Assembly (NCBI RefSeq): GCF_012933385.1
Contig: NZ_JABBPN010000014.1
Coordinates: 1 to 64,000, forward strand
From: Paenibacillus lemnae
GTDB taxonomy: Bacteria; Bacillota; Bacilli; Paenibacillales; Paenibacillaceae
DNA: 64,000 nt
Direction of reading: 5' to 3'
This document shows, piece after piece, positions 34,783 through 44,139 of the stretch. A program made the translations under genes and the position numbers. A model generated the notes under the pieces. That model did not search any database. It had not been told where the DNA came from and was given only the letters and a program-made list of their open reading frames with translations. Every line of letters begins with the position of its first letter. The stretch's first letter is position 1.

Positions 34783-34902
34783 ATCAATCTCCTTTCACCT
34801 TGCGGATTAGCTTAACAAGGATAAGTAGACAACTCAAGCTTTTTATTCGTGTCGGTCATGACTAACTCCAGACGCGGAGCGTGGGATATGGTTCGAAATT
34901 CA

Positions 34903-34942
34903 AATAACGCCCTTCCAACTTCCTATTGGGAAGCGAAAGGGC
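34903..34942 (-). terminator. Terminator of sugar operon 2
   Basis: Stem GCCCTT / AAGGGC with an inner CTTCC / GGAAG stem. On the minus strand it is followed by GTTATTTG. It lies about 20 bases past the last permease stop. Confidence 0.6.
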
Positions 34943-34962
34943 TGAAAAGTTTATCGACCGGA

Positions 34963-35793
34963 TCAACCTTTAACCGCACCAGCAGTCAGGCCGCTGACGA
35001 TATACTTCTGGGCGAAGATATATAGGATCAGCACCGGAATGGAGGTCATCACCAGATCAGCGAAGATCAGATTCCAATCCCGGCTGTATCTGCCGTAAAA
35101 GTTGTATACGGATAAAGGCATCGTCCAAGTAGAGCTGTCGGTCAGGAAGTAAAGCGGGATCGTAATATCATTCCAGACGGACATAAACACCATAATCGCT
35201 ACAGTGGCATTCACCGGTATGATCAGCGGGGTTATGATCCGTAAGAAAATCCCAATCGTACCCGCTCCCTCCAGAAAAGCAACCTCGTCCAGTGCACGCG
35301 GAATGGAACGAATAAAACCGCTGTACAGGAATACGCTGAAGGCTGTATTTAAGGCTGAGTAGATGAAAATAACGCTGGTGATGCTTCCGTAGAATCCCAT
35401 CCACTGAACAATTCGAATGGTTGTAATAATGGACATCGGTGCAATCAAGCCCATAAAGAAGAACAAATACAGGAAGCTGGACCACTTCGTCTCCCGTCTC
35501 GCCAAGATGAATGAGGCGGCGGAAGATGTCAGGATGTTTACGATGGAAGAAACGCCGGTGATCAGTATGCCGTTCATAAATGCTCTGCCAAGGCCGCCTA
35601 CTTCATATACGGTTAGATAGTTGGAGAAGAGCCACTTTTCCGGCAGCCTCAGCGAAAATCGAAGCACCTCGGTGCTGTTCATGAATGAACCGAAAATCAT
35701 GAGCAGCAGCGGAAGAATAATAATTAATGACAGCAGAATCAGCAGAATTTCCACGACAGTATTTCGAAGTTTTATTTTCTGTACATAACTCAT
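34963..35793 (-). CDS. Carbohydrate ABC importer permease, MalG type
   Basis: A 276-residue permease with six helices and an EAA loop (ALDEVAFLEGAGTIGIFLRI) and the family ending KYIVSGLTAGAVKG. The start overlaps the upstream permease stop by one base (TAATG), so it is translationally coupled. Third gene of a binding protein-permease-permease operon without an ATPase. The substrate is unknown. Confidence 0.9.
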   Translation of the reverse strand: MSYVQKIKLRNTVVEILLILLSLIIILPLLLMIFGSFMNSTEVLRFSLRLPEKWLFSNYLTVYEVGGLGRAFMNGILITGVSSIVNILTSSAASFILARRETKWSSFLYLFFFMGLIAPMSIITTIRIVQWMGFYGSITSVIFIYSALNTAFSVFLYSGFIRSIPRALDEVAFLEGAGTIGIFLRIITPLIIPVNATVAIMVFMSVWNDITIPLYFLTDSSTWTMPLSVYNFYGRYSRDWNLIFADLVMTSIPVLILYIFAQKYIVSGLTAGAVKG

Positions 35794-36665
35794 TATTCCG
35801 CAACCTCCTTACGGCGCATAAACAGCAGCAGCGGAATGGAAATCAGTGTAACCGCAACAAACAGCAGCGTATTGATAGCTGTCCCCAGTCCCCAAGCCCC
35901 TTCACCAAAGGTACGGAGAATAATCGTTCCTACGACTTGAGATGCATTGCCCGGACCTCCGCCAGTGAGTACAAAGACTTCCGAGAACACCTTTAATCCA
36001 CCAATCAGCGTCAGCATGAGATTAATATTAATGGCTGGCAGCAGCAGAGGGAGCGTGATATAGCGAAAGCTTTTCCAGCTGCCAGCACCGTCAATCGTCG
36101 CTGCTTCATAATAATCTTTGGATATCGACTGAAGACCGGCCAGGTAGATTGCCATCTGAAATCCGGTATGCTGCCAGATGGAGACCCCCGCAATCGTCCA
36201 GATGACGATCGAGGGGTCAGTCAGCCAGGCTTGGTTCAAGGAAGACAGCCCGATGGCACTCAAGATGCCGTTGACAGCGCCTTCTGTACGCAGCAGCGGA
36301 GTGAAGATAATGCTAATGACCAGCACGCTCAAAATGGATGGTGAATAAAAAATGGCGCGCAGAAAATTTCGAGATTTCAGCTTCATATTCAGGGCCACGG
36401 CAAGAGCGATGCCCAGTACATTTTTACCGATCACGGTAGCAATGGCGAAGATAAACGTATTCTTCATGGCCAGAATCAAGGTGTCGTCCGTAAAAATTCG
36501 TTTGAAATTGTCCCATCCGACAAACGAAATTTCGAGCCGGTCCAGACGCCAATCGGTAAAGGAGTAATAAAAACCGATTAAGGCCGGGACCACGAAAAAT
36601 ACAGTATAAATGGCGAGTGCAGGCCAGACCAGTGTATAGGAGTATAAGCTTTTGGTCGTCTTCAT
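35793..36665 (-). CDS. Carbohydrate ABC importer permease, MalF type
   Basis: A 290-residue permease. The N-terminal helix is followed by LIGFYYSFTDW, conserved in sugar permeases, and the EAA loop is KDYYEAATIDGAGSWKSFRY. The loop GGLKVFSEVFVLTGGGPGNA is also characteristic. It sits between the binding protein and the MalG-type permease and probably forms a heterodimer with the latter. Confidence 0.91.
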   Translation of the reverse strand: MKTTKSLYSYTLVWPALAIYTVFFVVPALIGFYYSFTDWRLDRLEISFVGWDNFKRIFTDDTLILAMKNTFIFAIATVIGKNVLGIALAVALNMKLKSRNFLRAIFYSPSILSVLVISIIFTPLLRTEGAVNGILSAIGLSSLNQAWLTDPSIVIWTIAGVSIWQHTGFQMAIYLAGLQSISKDYYEAATIDGAGSWKSFRYITLPLLLPAININLMLTLIGGLKVFSEVFVLTGGGPGNASQVVGTIILRTFGEGAWGLGTAINTLLFVAVTLISIPLLLFMRRKEVAE

Positions 36666-36686
36666 CAGTTTAAGTCCTCCATGTTG

Positions 36687-38000
36687 TTAAAACCCTTCAA
36701 TACCTTTGTCCTTCATCAGCTGAATGAATTTGTCGTTCCAGTCCTGCAGAACCTGCTCCGAAGTTTTGGAGCCGGCGAACTGATCCTGCAGTGCTCTGTA
36801 AAGCTCGCTCCGGTCAACAAGCATATAAGCGTCTGTAGTCAGCAGCGTTTTCTTCGGTGTAATATACTGGTCTACAATTTCCTGTTTGTATGCAGGGAGT
36901 TCCGGCGTCGTTACATCATTAAAGTTGGACACGTAACCGCGCTCGTCGACCATTTTCTGTGCCACTTCCTTGGAAGCGATATAGTCAAGAAACTGCTTAG
37001 CTTCTTCAATATGCTTCGCTTTCTTCGGAATGAACAGCTGACCTCCCAGCGGACTTGCGCCCAGTTTGGCACCTTCGCCAGATGGAATCGCAAACAGTCC
37101 AAGTTTCATGTCAGGGTCTTTCTCCGCGACGTTTTCAATCAGCCAGTCGCCCATGAACATCATGGCAACTTCCTTGTTCAGGAATTTACCCACAGCCATG
37201 TCATAGCTGTCACTCAGCACGTCCGGATTGGTGTAACCCTGTTTAAAGATCTCGTACTGCTGTTCCAGAATGGTCACAAACTCAGGAACATCCGTCCATT
37301 TTTTCTTGTTCGCATTCAGATCATCGAAGAAATTCGGGTCATCGGCTACAGCATTGGCAAAAGCGGCAGCAGGCCAAATGTTAGCAGCCCAGTTATCTTT
37401 GTATGGCATAAAGACTGGCGTAACGCCGCTGGCTTTGATCTTTTCACAGACCGCGAGGAATTCTTCGAAGGTTTCAGGAATCTCAAGACCGAGATCGCTG
37501 AACATATCCTTGTTATAAACGACACCCTGCATTCCGGTATCCTGGCTTACGTGAAAGCTGTAAACGTGACCGTAGGCGGAAAGCACCTCCTTATTTTGCA
37601 AGCGGCTTACCCAAGCTTCGTCGTCAAGAATTTCGAAATTCCGTTCCAGGTTCAGATCTGTCGTCGCACTGGCCAGATTGTATTGAACCAGGTCCGGTGT
37701 CTCATTCACGGCCAGTTTCGTTTGCAGTACAGTTGCTGTCTGTTCAGCCGGAAGAAGCTGCAGATTGACTTTAATCCCGGTTTCTTGTTCGAAATCTTTC
37801 AGTAAACTCTCATCGATAAAAGGTGAATCCTGAGAGCTCTTGGAAATAGCCAGCTCAATCGTTGCGCTGCTTTTTCCCGGTGTTTCAGAACTGCCGGAGT
37901 CAGAAGAGCTGCTTTCACTGCCTGATCCGCATGCTGCCAGAGATATGGACAGCAGGCCGCTTAGCAGAAGGGCAGGCCATCTTTTTGTGTTGAAACTCAT
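36687..38000 (-). CDS. Extracellular sugar-binding lipoprotein (family 1)
   Basis: A 437-residue lipoprotein; lipobox SLAAC, Cys24 anchor, then a Ser/Gly linker. The solute-binding fold has motifs DFEQETGIKVNLQLLP, DLVQYNLASATTDLN, MQGVVYNKDMFSDLGLEIP and GDWLIENVAEKDPDM. It opens the operon with two permeases and is divergent from a sensor kinase/response regulator pair, its probable inducer system. A perfect cre site lies 23 bases before its start codon, so it is very likely repressed by CcpA when preferred sugars are present. A 374-codon antisense frame across it is a shadow. Confidence 0.92.
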   Translation of the reverse strand: MSFNTKRWPALLLSGLLSISLAACGSGSESSSSDSGSSETPGKSSATIELAISKSSQDSPFIDESLLKDFEQETGIKVNLQLLPAEQTATVLQTKLAVNETPDLVQYNLASATTDLNLERNFEILDDEAWVSRLQNKEVLSAYGHVYSFHVSQDTGMQGVVYNKDMFSDLGLEIPETFEEFLAVCEKIKASGVTPVFMPYKDNWAANIWPAAAFANAVADDPNFFDDLNANKKKWTDVPEFVTILEQQYEIFKQGYTNPDVLSDSYDMAVGKFLNKEVAMMFMGDWLIENVAEKDPDMKLGLFAIPSGEGAKLGASPLGGQLFIPKKAKHIEEAKQFLDYIASKEVAQKMVDERGYVSNFNDVTTPELPAYKQEIVDQYITPKKTLLTTDAYMLVDRSELYRALQDQFAGSKTSEQVLQDWNDKFIQLMKDKGIEGF

Positions 38001-38022
38001 GTAAATCCCCCCAAATTCTATT

Positions 38023-38036
38023 TGTTATCGTTTTCA
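38023..38036 (-). promoter_or_regulatory. CcpA cre site, 14/14 match
   Basis: Read on the minus strand, TGAAAACGATAACA fits the cre consensus TGWAANCGNTNWCA at every position. It is placed at the 5' end of sugar operon 2, where CcpA would block transcription. Confidence 0.72.
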
Positions 38037-38184
38037 TGATTGATTATAGGTGAGATGGATTCGCGCCGTACATGTTTGTGATTGACAGATCATGTGTAAA
38101 ATTCTGAACTCATGAAAAACCTTGTCGACTGCCAGCTTCTGGTGTTACATTAGTTTTTAATTATTCACCAGCAGGAGGGCGGGC

Positions 38185-39969
38185 ATGGAAATTCAAAATG
38201 ATTCATCATTGGGAAACCGTTTACATCGGATGAGCTTGCAAACCAAATTCGTGACGACCTTTATCACTTTACTGGTCATCGTACTTGGCTGCTTTCTGGT
38301 GTATGTCCAGTGGTTCGTGATTCAGCCTCTTCAGGAAAAAAACGAAAATGAACAGCTGGTTACAGCTGAAAATGTAAGCACACAGCTCGACTTTTATATT
38401 GCAAGTCAAAATCAGCTAACCCAGCGCGTGCTGGCCAATCATGAGATTTTTGCAATCATGAAAGGCGTTAATGCAGCATCAAGGGATGCGGACAAGCTGG
38501 CCCGCAGCCGTAAGCTGAAAGATGTGATGTTCTCGGCACTTGGTCCCAGTATGAACATCCGGGATATGTACGTCCATGATCTGCAGGGGAATGCAATATC
38601 TTCGTTTATCGGCAACGAACTGAGCCCCGCATCGCTGGAACATGTCTTATCTGATAGAGCGTTACGGGAACAGCTTCACAGCAGCTACCTCATTACACGT
38701 CCGACATCCGGAATATTGTCGTTCATCCGGCCCATTATGAATCAGAATGGTGAGGTCTTCGGTTATCTAACGGTACAGCTGGACCCGGTCTATTTGCAAA
38801 AGTCGGTTGGAACCGCAGCCTCAGGACAAGTCGTGGTGCTGGATTCCGGCGGAGCAGTAGTTACCTCTTCCGGTGTACCGGAAACAGAGGCGGTCCCGGA
38901 TTCACTGAAACGGCCTTCTGAGGAGAATGGGATGTATGTGGACCGCTCTGAAAACTATATCGCCTATTATACATCTCCGGTAACTGGCTGGACGGCATAC
39001 AGTATTTCTCCGAAACAATCTGTGCTCGGTCCCGTCAATTCCGTGAAATATTTATCCATTGCCCTGATCACTGCACTGCTGGTCTTCTCGGCTTTGTATA
39101 TTTATATATCCGCTAAAAATTTGCTCCTGCCCATTCGGAAGCTGCGCAATCAGCTGCTGCGGATCGACTACAGTAACATGAATGTGAAGGTAGACAGCCG
39201 TTCACAAAACAATGAACTGCTCATGCTGGACGCAGCTTTCCAGGAGCTTATGGAACGGCTGCAGGAGTCCATCGAGAATGAAAAGGACGCGATCAGAGAG
39301 GAGGCGGCTGCCCGGAGTTCGGCACTGCAGGCTCAGATTGCCCCGCATTTTATCCATAATGTTCTGTATTTGATCAGTGTTGCTGCCCAGGAGGGCAAGA
39401 ACACGGTTGTTACCGAGATGTGCAAGCATCTGTCGGAAAGCTTGAGATATATAGTGTCGTCACCTTATCAGCATGTAACCTTGTCCGAAGAGCTGGAGCA
39501 CACCCGTCATTATTTGTCACTGGTACAGCAGAATTATGAAGAGGACCTGGTTTGGGAAATCACAGAGCATGAAGCAGACCATCAGATTCAGCTGCCACGT
39601 CTGGTCATACAGCCCATTGTTGAAAATTGCATTGAGCATGCGTTCACCAATACCGATCCGCCGTGGTGCATAGGGATAGAAGTGAAGGTGTATAAAGGCA
39701 TGTGGGCTATTGAGATCAGAGATAATGGAAGCGGCTTTCATCCTGAGAAAATCAGCAGCATTATGTCTGCGATTCAACATTCGGAACAAGGGGGCAGACA
39801 GCCTTATGATCCAGATGTCGGCATCGGCAATATGGGTCTCGTGAATACGGTGAACCGGCTAAAGCTGATGTATAAGAATCGGTTATTCTTTAACATTTAC
39901 AATAATACCGGGAAGGAAGGCGGTGCCACTGTTCAGCTGATTGCATCGCTTACCAAGGATTTTTATTAA
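38185..39969 (+). CDS. Sensor histidine kinase, YesM-like
   Basis: A 594-residue membrane kinase. Transmembrane helix about 23-45, an extracytoplasmic sensor about 46-285, a second helix about 290-312, a HAMP-like linker, then a His_kinase domain with phospho-acceptor His388 in QAQIAPHFIHN, where the family usually has QINPHFLYN. The ATP-binding region has QPIVENCIEHAF and EIRDNGSGF. It pairs with the next gene 14 bases downstream and likely senses the sugar taken up by the divergent importer. Confidence 0.92.
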   Translation: MEIQNDSSLGNRLHRMSLQTKFVTTFITLLVIVLGCFLVYVQWFVIQPLQEKNENEQLVTAENVSTQLDFYIASQNQLTQRVLANHEIFAIMKGVNAASRDADKLARSRKLKDVMFSALGPSMNIRDMYVHDLQGNAISSFIGNELSPASLEHVLSDRALREQLHSSYLITRPTSGILSFIRPIMNQNGEVFGYLTVQLDPVYLQKSVGTAASGQVVVLDSGGAVVTSSGVPETEAVPDSLKRPSEENGMYVDRSENYIAYYTSPVTGWTAYSISPKQSVLGPVNSVKYLSIALITALLVFSALYIYISAKNLLLPIRKLRNQLLRIDYSNMNVKVDSRSQNNELLMLDAAFQELMERLQESIENEKDAIREEAAARSSALQAQIAPHFIHNVLYLISVAAQEGKNTVVTEMCKHLSESLRYIVSSPYQHVTLSEELEHTRHYLSLVQQNYEEDLVWEITEHEADHQIQLPRLVIQPIVENCIEHAFTNTDPPWCIGIEVKVYKGMWAIEIRDNGSGFHPEKISSIMSAIQHSEQGGRQPYDPDVGIGNMGLVNTVNRLKLMYKNRLFFNIYNNTGKEGGATVQLIASLTKDFY

Positions 39970-39983
39970 ATGGAGGGCTGGGC

Positions 39984-41498
39984 ATGTTTACAGTAATCAT
40001 CGCAGAAGACAGCAAGCCGATCCTGCGTAATATCAAGTCTCATCTTCAATCATTATTACTGCCAGTTCAGGTGGCGGGTACCGCTGCAAACGGGGAAGAA
40101 GCCTTAAAGCTGATCTGCCAGCACCAGCCGGATATTTTGCTGACAGACATACGGATGCCGAAACTGGACGGAATGGCTCTGATTGAGCAGGCGAAGCTGC
40201 TGGCTCCTGCGATGAAGGTGATTCTGATCAGCGGATATAGTGACTTTGAATACACACGTCGGGCATTAAGCCTCCAGGTGTTTGATTATTTGCTTAAGCC
40301 GGTTGAGCGGAGTGAGCTTGAGGAAGTGCTGAAGAGAGTGACCGAGGAGCTGTCCCGAAACCGTCAGGAAGCTTCAGGCACCCGGGAAATATCGCTGAGT
40401 GATGTTCTTGCTTCTGATCAGCTGGAGAACACCGTGCTTGCTGAAACAGAACTTCCTGCTGCCGGCTTTCTGCTGGTGATACGAAGACAACCGTTTACAC
40501 CGAAAGAAAATTGGGAACGCACACATCTTCAGTCCGTGCTGAAACTCTTGATTCCTTCTGTTAGAATGGTGCTTTCATTAAGAGAACCGGAGCATTTTCT
40601 GGCCATTTGGGACGTCACCGAGGGGCAGCAGATGGTGAATGGTACTGGATGGAACGGGATATGGGAGCATCTGGAGAGTCACGGCATTTCAGCTGCGCTC
40701 GCGGGCCAGCTCAGGGCCGTTTACCGGGTTGAATGGCCGTCTTTTTGTATGGAAGGTGTTCGGTTCCTTGGCGAAAGACTTGGCGTGTGCAGCACCGCTC
40801 CTTTGGAGATTCAATATGCATTCTCGGCAGAAGCATCTCCCAGCAAAGAGAGAGAGCTTGTAACCGGACGTTTTACAGAGATGATTCTTCAACGCCAAAA
40901 GGATGCTTTTCTGCTGAAGCTAACGGAACAGCTGGCCAAATGGAAGAGTGACAATGTCAGATTGTACGATCTGGAGTATTTCCTGTCGTCGGTGCTGGAT
41001 ACATTATCTTCGATTAATCAAGGACTCCCGTTTAAGGAAATACCAAAGTCAGCTTATGAACTCATCCGGAGTCTGGATGCTTTAAGTTATGAGAATTTTA
41101 TGAAGGAACTGCTGAACGTCTTGGAAGCCTTATTTGATCATATACTGGCCAATAACAAAAAAAGCGGAGAAGAGCTCTTTCAACAGCTTGAAGGTTATTT
41201 GAGTATGAATATTTACTCCTATGTCAGCATTCCTGATCTAGCAGACCGCTTTCACGTCAGCCCTTCCTATATCAGCCGAATCATTAAACGGCATACTGGA
41301 AGCACCTTTGTCCATTATTATATGAAACTGAAAATTCAGGAAGCCTGCCGGCTGATTCAGGAGAAGCAGGACATGAGAATTAAAGAAATCTCGGATGCGT
41401 TGTCGTTTAGTGATCCACAGTATTTCTCTAAAGTATTTAAAGAGTATACAGGAGTCAGCCCATCTGTGTACAAAGAGCAGCTTACAGAGCCTGGTTAA
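39984..41498 (+). CDS. AraC-type response regulator, YesN-like
   Basis: A 504-residue protein. The receiver domain (about 1-120) has the acidic pair in IAEDS, phospho-acceptor Asp55 in LTDIRMPK, and Lys in LLKPVE. The middle region of about 270 residues is variable. The C-terminal AraC domain (about 400-500) has SIPDLADRFHVSPSYISRII and IKEISDALSFSDPQYFSKVF, ending YTGVSPSVYKEQ. Together with the upstream kinase it probably activates sugar operon 2. The ribosome binding site is GGAGGG. Confidence 0.92.
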   Translation: MFTVIIAEDSKPILRNIKSHLQSLLLPVQVAGTAANGEEALKLICQHQPDILLTDIRMPKLDGMALIEQAKLLAPAMKVILISGYSDFEYTRRALSLQVFDYLLKPVERSELEEVLKRVTEELSRNRQEASGTREISLSDVLASDQLENTVLAETELPAAGFLLVIRRQPFTPKENWERTHLQSVLKLLIPSVRMVLSLREPEHFLAIWDVTEGQQMVNGTGWNGIWEHLESHGISAALAGQLRAVYRVEWPSFCMEGVRFLGERLGVCSTAPLEIQYAFSAEASPSKERELVTGRFTEMILQRQKDAFLLKLTEQLAKWKSDNVRLYDLEYFLSSVLDTLSSINQGLPFKEIPKSAYELIRSLDALSYENFMKELLNVLEALFDHILANNKKSGEELFQQLEGYLSMNIYSYVSIPDLADRFHVSPSYISRIIKRHTGSTFVHYYMKLKIQEACRLIQEKQDMRIKEISDALSFSDPQYFSKVFKEYTGVSPSVYKEQLTEPG

Positions 41499-41645
41499 TC
41501 TTTGAAATACCACAACCTTGTTATAGACAATAACATCAAAGCACTTTAAAGTTTATATGAGAGGTAAACTTTGGATTGAGGATGAAGTAAATGTCGTACC
41601 CTCGTTTAGCGGAGGTGACAAGTGATTCTGGAGAAGCGGTAGCGT

Positions 41646-41708
41646 CCGCCTTTGTCCCCAAAATGCCACTATGAATAATGATTTCAAGCATTTTGGGGAC
41701 AAGAGCGG
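41646..41708. repeat. Long extragenic inverted repeat
   Basis: Arms of 21 bases, identical in the inner 15 (TTGTCCCCAAAATGC / GCATTTTGGGGACAA) with only two mismatches in the outer 6, and a 21-base centre. No T-tract follows, so it is not an ordinary terminator. It has the look of a dispersed palindromic element, but only one copy is in this window. Confidence 0.6.
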
Positions 41709-41783
41709 TCGTAAGAACACTTGACAACGCAGCAAGCTGGAATATTAACATTTACTTCAGTCTATATAGCAAAGGGTGAGTAT

Positions 41784-42458
41784 ATGAATCCAAAACAAAT
41801 AGCAGCTGAAAAAGCAGTAGAGTACATTCAGGATAACATGATTGTTGGATTGGGTACGGGGAGCACAGCTTACTGGGCCATCCAATCGATTGGAGCACGG
41901 GTAAAGGCAGGGCTTCGAATCCGTGCAATTGCGACTTCTGTTGAGTCGCAGAATTTAGCTCAAGAGCTGGGAATTCCGCTGGTGTCATTTACTGAAATAG
42001 ACGAAATTGATGTTACCATCGACGGTGCGGATGAGGCGGATATGAACCTCCAACTGATTAAAGGCGGGGGCGGAGCGCTGCTGCGGGAGAAAATTGTTGC
42101 AGCAGCCAGCAGAAAGTTGATTATCGTGGTTGATGAAAGCAAACTGGTGCAGCAGCTGGGCAGATTTGATCTGCCGGTAGAAGTGGTTCCGTTCGGATGT
42201 GAAATGACGCTGCGAAAGCTGGACCGCCTCGGATCTACTGTCCATTTTCGTACAGCAAATGGTGAGCGTTTCCTAACGGATAACGGTAACTATATCGCGG
42301 ACTGTTCTTTTGGAAGGATTGATGATCCCGGGCAGCTCCAGCATCATCTGAATAATATTCCGGGTGTGGTGGATCATGGACTGTTTTTGAATATGGCTGA
42401 TCTGGTCATAGCGGGTTATTCAGACGGGAATGTGAAGGAGTTTGATCGATTTAACTAA
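41784..42458 (+). CDS. rpiA: Ribose-5-phosphate isomerase A
   Basis: A 224-residue enzyme of the pentose phosphate pathway interconverting ribose 5-phosphate and ribulose 5-phosphate. Motifs are GLGTGSTAYWAI (phosphate binding), TIDGADEADMNLQLIKGGGGALLREKIVA (with catalytic Asp, Glu and Lys; visible as DGADE and KGGGGALLREK), and VDESKLVQQLG. The length matches the family. The ATG chosen follows AAAGGGTGAG; 21 open codons upstream are discarded. The GH9 gene starts 27 bases downstream and may be co-transcribed. Confidence 0.94.
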   Translation: MNPKQIAAEKAVEYIQDNMIVGLGTGSTAYWAIQSIGARVKAGLRIRAIATSVESQNLAQELGIPLVSFTEIDEIDVTIDGADEADMNLQLIKGGGGALLREKIVAAASRKLIIVVDESKLVQQLGRFDLPVEVVPFGCEMTLRKLDRLGSTVHFRTANGERFLTDNGNYIADCSFGRIDDPGQLQHHLNNIPGVVDHGLFLNMADLVIAGYSDGNVKEFDRFN

Positions 42459-42485
42459 ATTTTAGGGTTAAAGGGGCTGCTGAGT

Positions 42486-44111
42486 ATGAATAACGGAATA
42501 AAGCGAAGCATGGTTGTGAATCAGATCGGGTATCCGGTTCTGGATGTCAAGACATTGATCATAACCGGATCTGATCCCAAGTTCAGCATAGTAAACGAAA
42601 TGACGGAAGAAGTTGTGTTTACCGGAGAAGGTGATGGACCTATACAAGATCAGGCCAGCGGGAAAACCGTTTACCTTGGTGACTTCACCGAATTACAGAC
42701 ACCGGGACGTTATTATGCAGCCGCAGACGGTAATGAGAGGTCCGCTTCGTTTATTATTGAAGACAGGCCGTATGAAGAACTGCAGCAGGGTTTATTGAAA
42801 GCGTTCTATTATTTACGCTGCGGAACCGAGCTGACGGAGGAGTTTGCAGGCCCTTGGGCTCATGCAGCCTGTCATACACAGGATGGGATCATACACGGAC
42901 GCGAGCATGTGAAACTGGATGCCAGCGGCGGCTGGCATGATGCAGGAGACTATGGCAAGTACGTCGTTCCTGGTGCTAAGGCTGTTGTGGACCTTCTTTT
43001 GGCTTATGAACTCTATCCGGAGGCGTTTCGTTCCCAGGTTCCGCTTCCGGAAAGCAATGATACCATGCCGGATGTGCTTCACGAGTGCAAGGTGGAGCTG
43101 AACTGGCTGCTCAAAATGCAGGATCAAGACAGCGGCGGATCATATCATAAGCTCACGACCAGGCATTTTCCAGGACTTGATGTAATGCCGGAAAATGATT
43201 TGGGTGATCTTGTGTTTTCTCCAATCAGCGCAACGGCTACCGCATCTCATACGGCTGTCATGGCTTTAGCTGCACGAATATACCATTCGTACGACAAAGG
43301 CTTTGCCGAAGCTTGTCTGCGTTCCAGCCTCCAGGGCTTCCGCTGGCTCGAGAAGCATCCTCACACACCAGGGTTTAAGAATCCGCCGGATATATCAACT
43401 GGTGAATATGGAGATGAGACGGATACCGATGAACGATACTGGGCAGCTGCAGAGCTTTATCGGACTACTGGAGACGTCAAATATCATCAAGTGTTTCAAC
43501 AGCTGGCCAAGGAAGATTTCTCTAAGACGGAGCTGGGCTGGGCGGATTTAGGCGGTTATGGTACATTCAGTTATCTGCTTGGCGGAGCGAAGCAGGGGGA
43601 TCCTGAACTGTACGCTTCCTTGAAGCAGAATGTCCTGTCCGAAGCGATAAGCTATATTCAAACGGCTGAGAGTGATGGTTATCAGGTAGCCATGAAGGAA
43701 GACGATTATATTTGGGGCAGCAATATGGTGCTGTTAAATCGGGGAATGTTTTTGCTGCTGGCCCACGAGATTCAGCCAGACGCTCGTTACGTCCACACCG
43801 CTGCATCTCATCTGCATTACCTGCTTGGCCGTAATGTCCTTGATTTAAGCTATGTGACCGGTTACGGAGACCGTTCGGTCCTTCATCCGCACCATCGTCC
43901 TTCTGTTGGCGATAGTATTGAGGAGCCGGTACCTGGAATGGTGGCAGGAGGACCTAACAAGAATCTGAACGACGACTGCATGAAGGAGCATCTCACCGGG
44001 CAGCCGGCGGCGGCCTGCTTTATCGATCATGAAGACAGCTATGCCGGAAATGAAGTGACCATCTACTGGAATTCCCCGGCTGTGTTTGTTACAGCATTTT
44101 GGAACCGATGA
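42486..44111 (+). CDS. Glycoside hydrolase family 9 enzyme, cytoplasmic
   Basis: A 541-residue protein: an N-terminal Ig-like cellulase domain (about 8-90, starting VVNQIGYPVLDVKT) and a GH9 (alpha/alpha)6-barrel catalytic domain. The catalytic base region is GGWHDAGDYGKY with Asp152 and Asp155, and the proton donor is Glu523 in NEVTIYWNSP. The GAGDR-like C-terminal region HLHYLLGRNVLDLSYVTGYG is present. No signal peptide is seen, so it probably acts inside the cell on imported beta-glucan or cello-oligosaccharides, as cytoplasmic cellodextrinases do. It follows rpiA and is near an HD-domain gene. The start has AAGGGG upstream. Confidence 0.92.
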   Translation: MNNGIKRSMVVNQIGYPVLDVKTLIITGSDPKFSIVNEMTEEVVFTGEGDGPIQDQASGKTVYLGDFTELQTPGRYYAAADGNERSASFIIEDRPYEELQQGLLKAFYYLRCGTELTEEFAGPWAHAACHTQDGIIHGREHVKLDASGGWHDAGDYGKYVVPGAKAVVDLLLAYELYPEAFRSQVPLPESNDTMPDVLHECKVELNWLLKMQDQDSGGSYHKLTTRHFPGLDVMPENDLGDLVFSPISATATASHTAVMALAARIYHSYDKGFAEACLRSSLQGFRWLEKHPHTPGFKNPPDISTGEYGDETDTDERYWAAAELYRTTGDVKYHQVFQQLAKEDFSKTELGWADLGGYGTFSYLLGGAKQGDPELYASLKQNVLSEAISYIQTAESDGYQVAMKEDDYIWGSNMVLLNRGMFLLLAHEIQPDARYVHTAASHLHYLLGRNVLDLSYVTGYGDRSVLHPHHRPSVGDSIEEPVPGMVAGGPNKNLNDDCMKEHLTGQPAAACFIDHEDSYAGNEVTIYWNSPAVFVTAFWNR

Positions 44112-44139
44112 GTCTGTAGATTAAGAAAGGGGATGCCAA

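Noticed and set aside
36681..37805. 374-codon plus-strand open frame
   Set aside because: It is antisense to a clear sugar-binding lipoprotein gene with lipobox and conserved motifs; the frame has no start signal and reads as a shadow.
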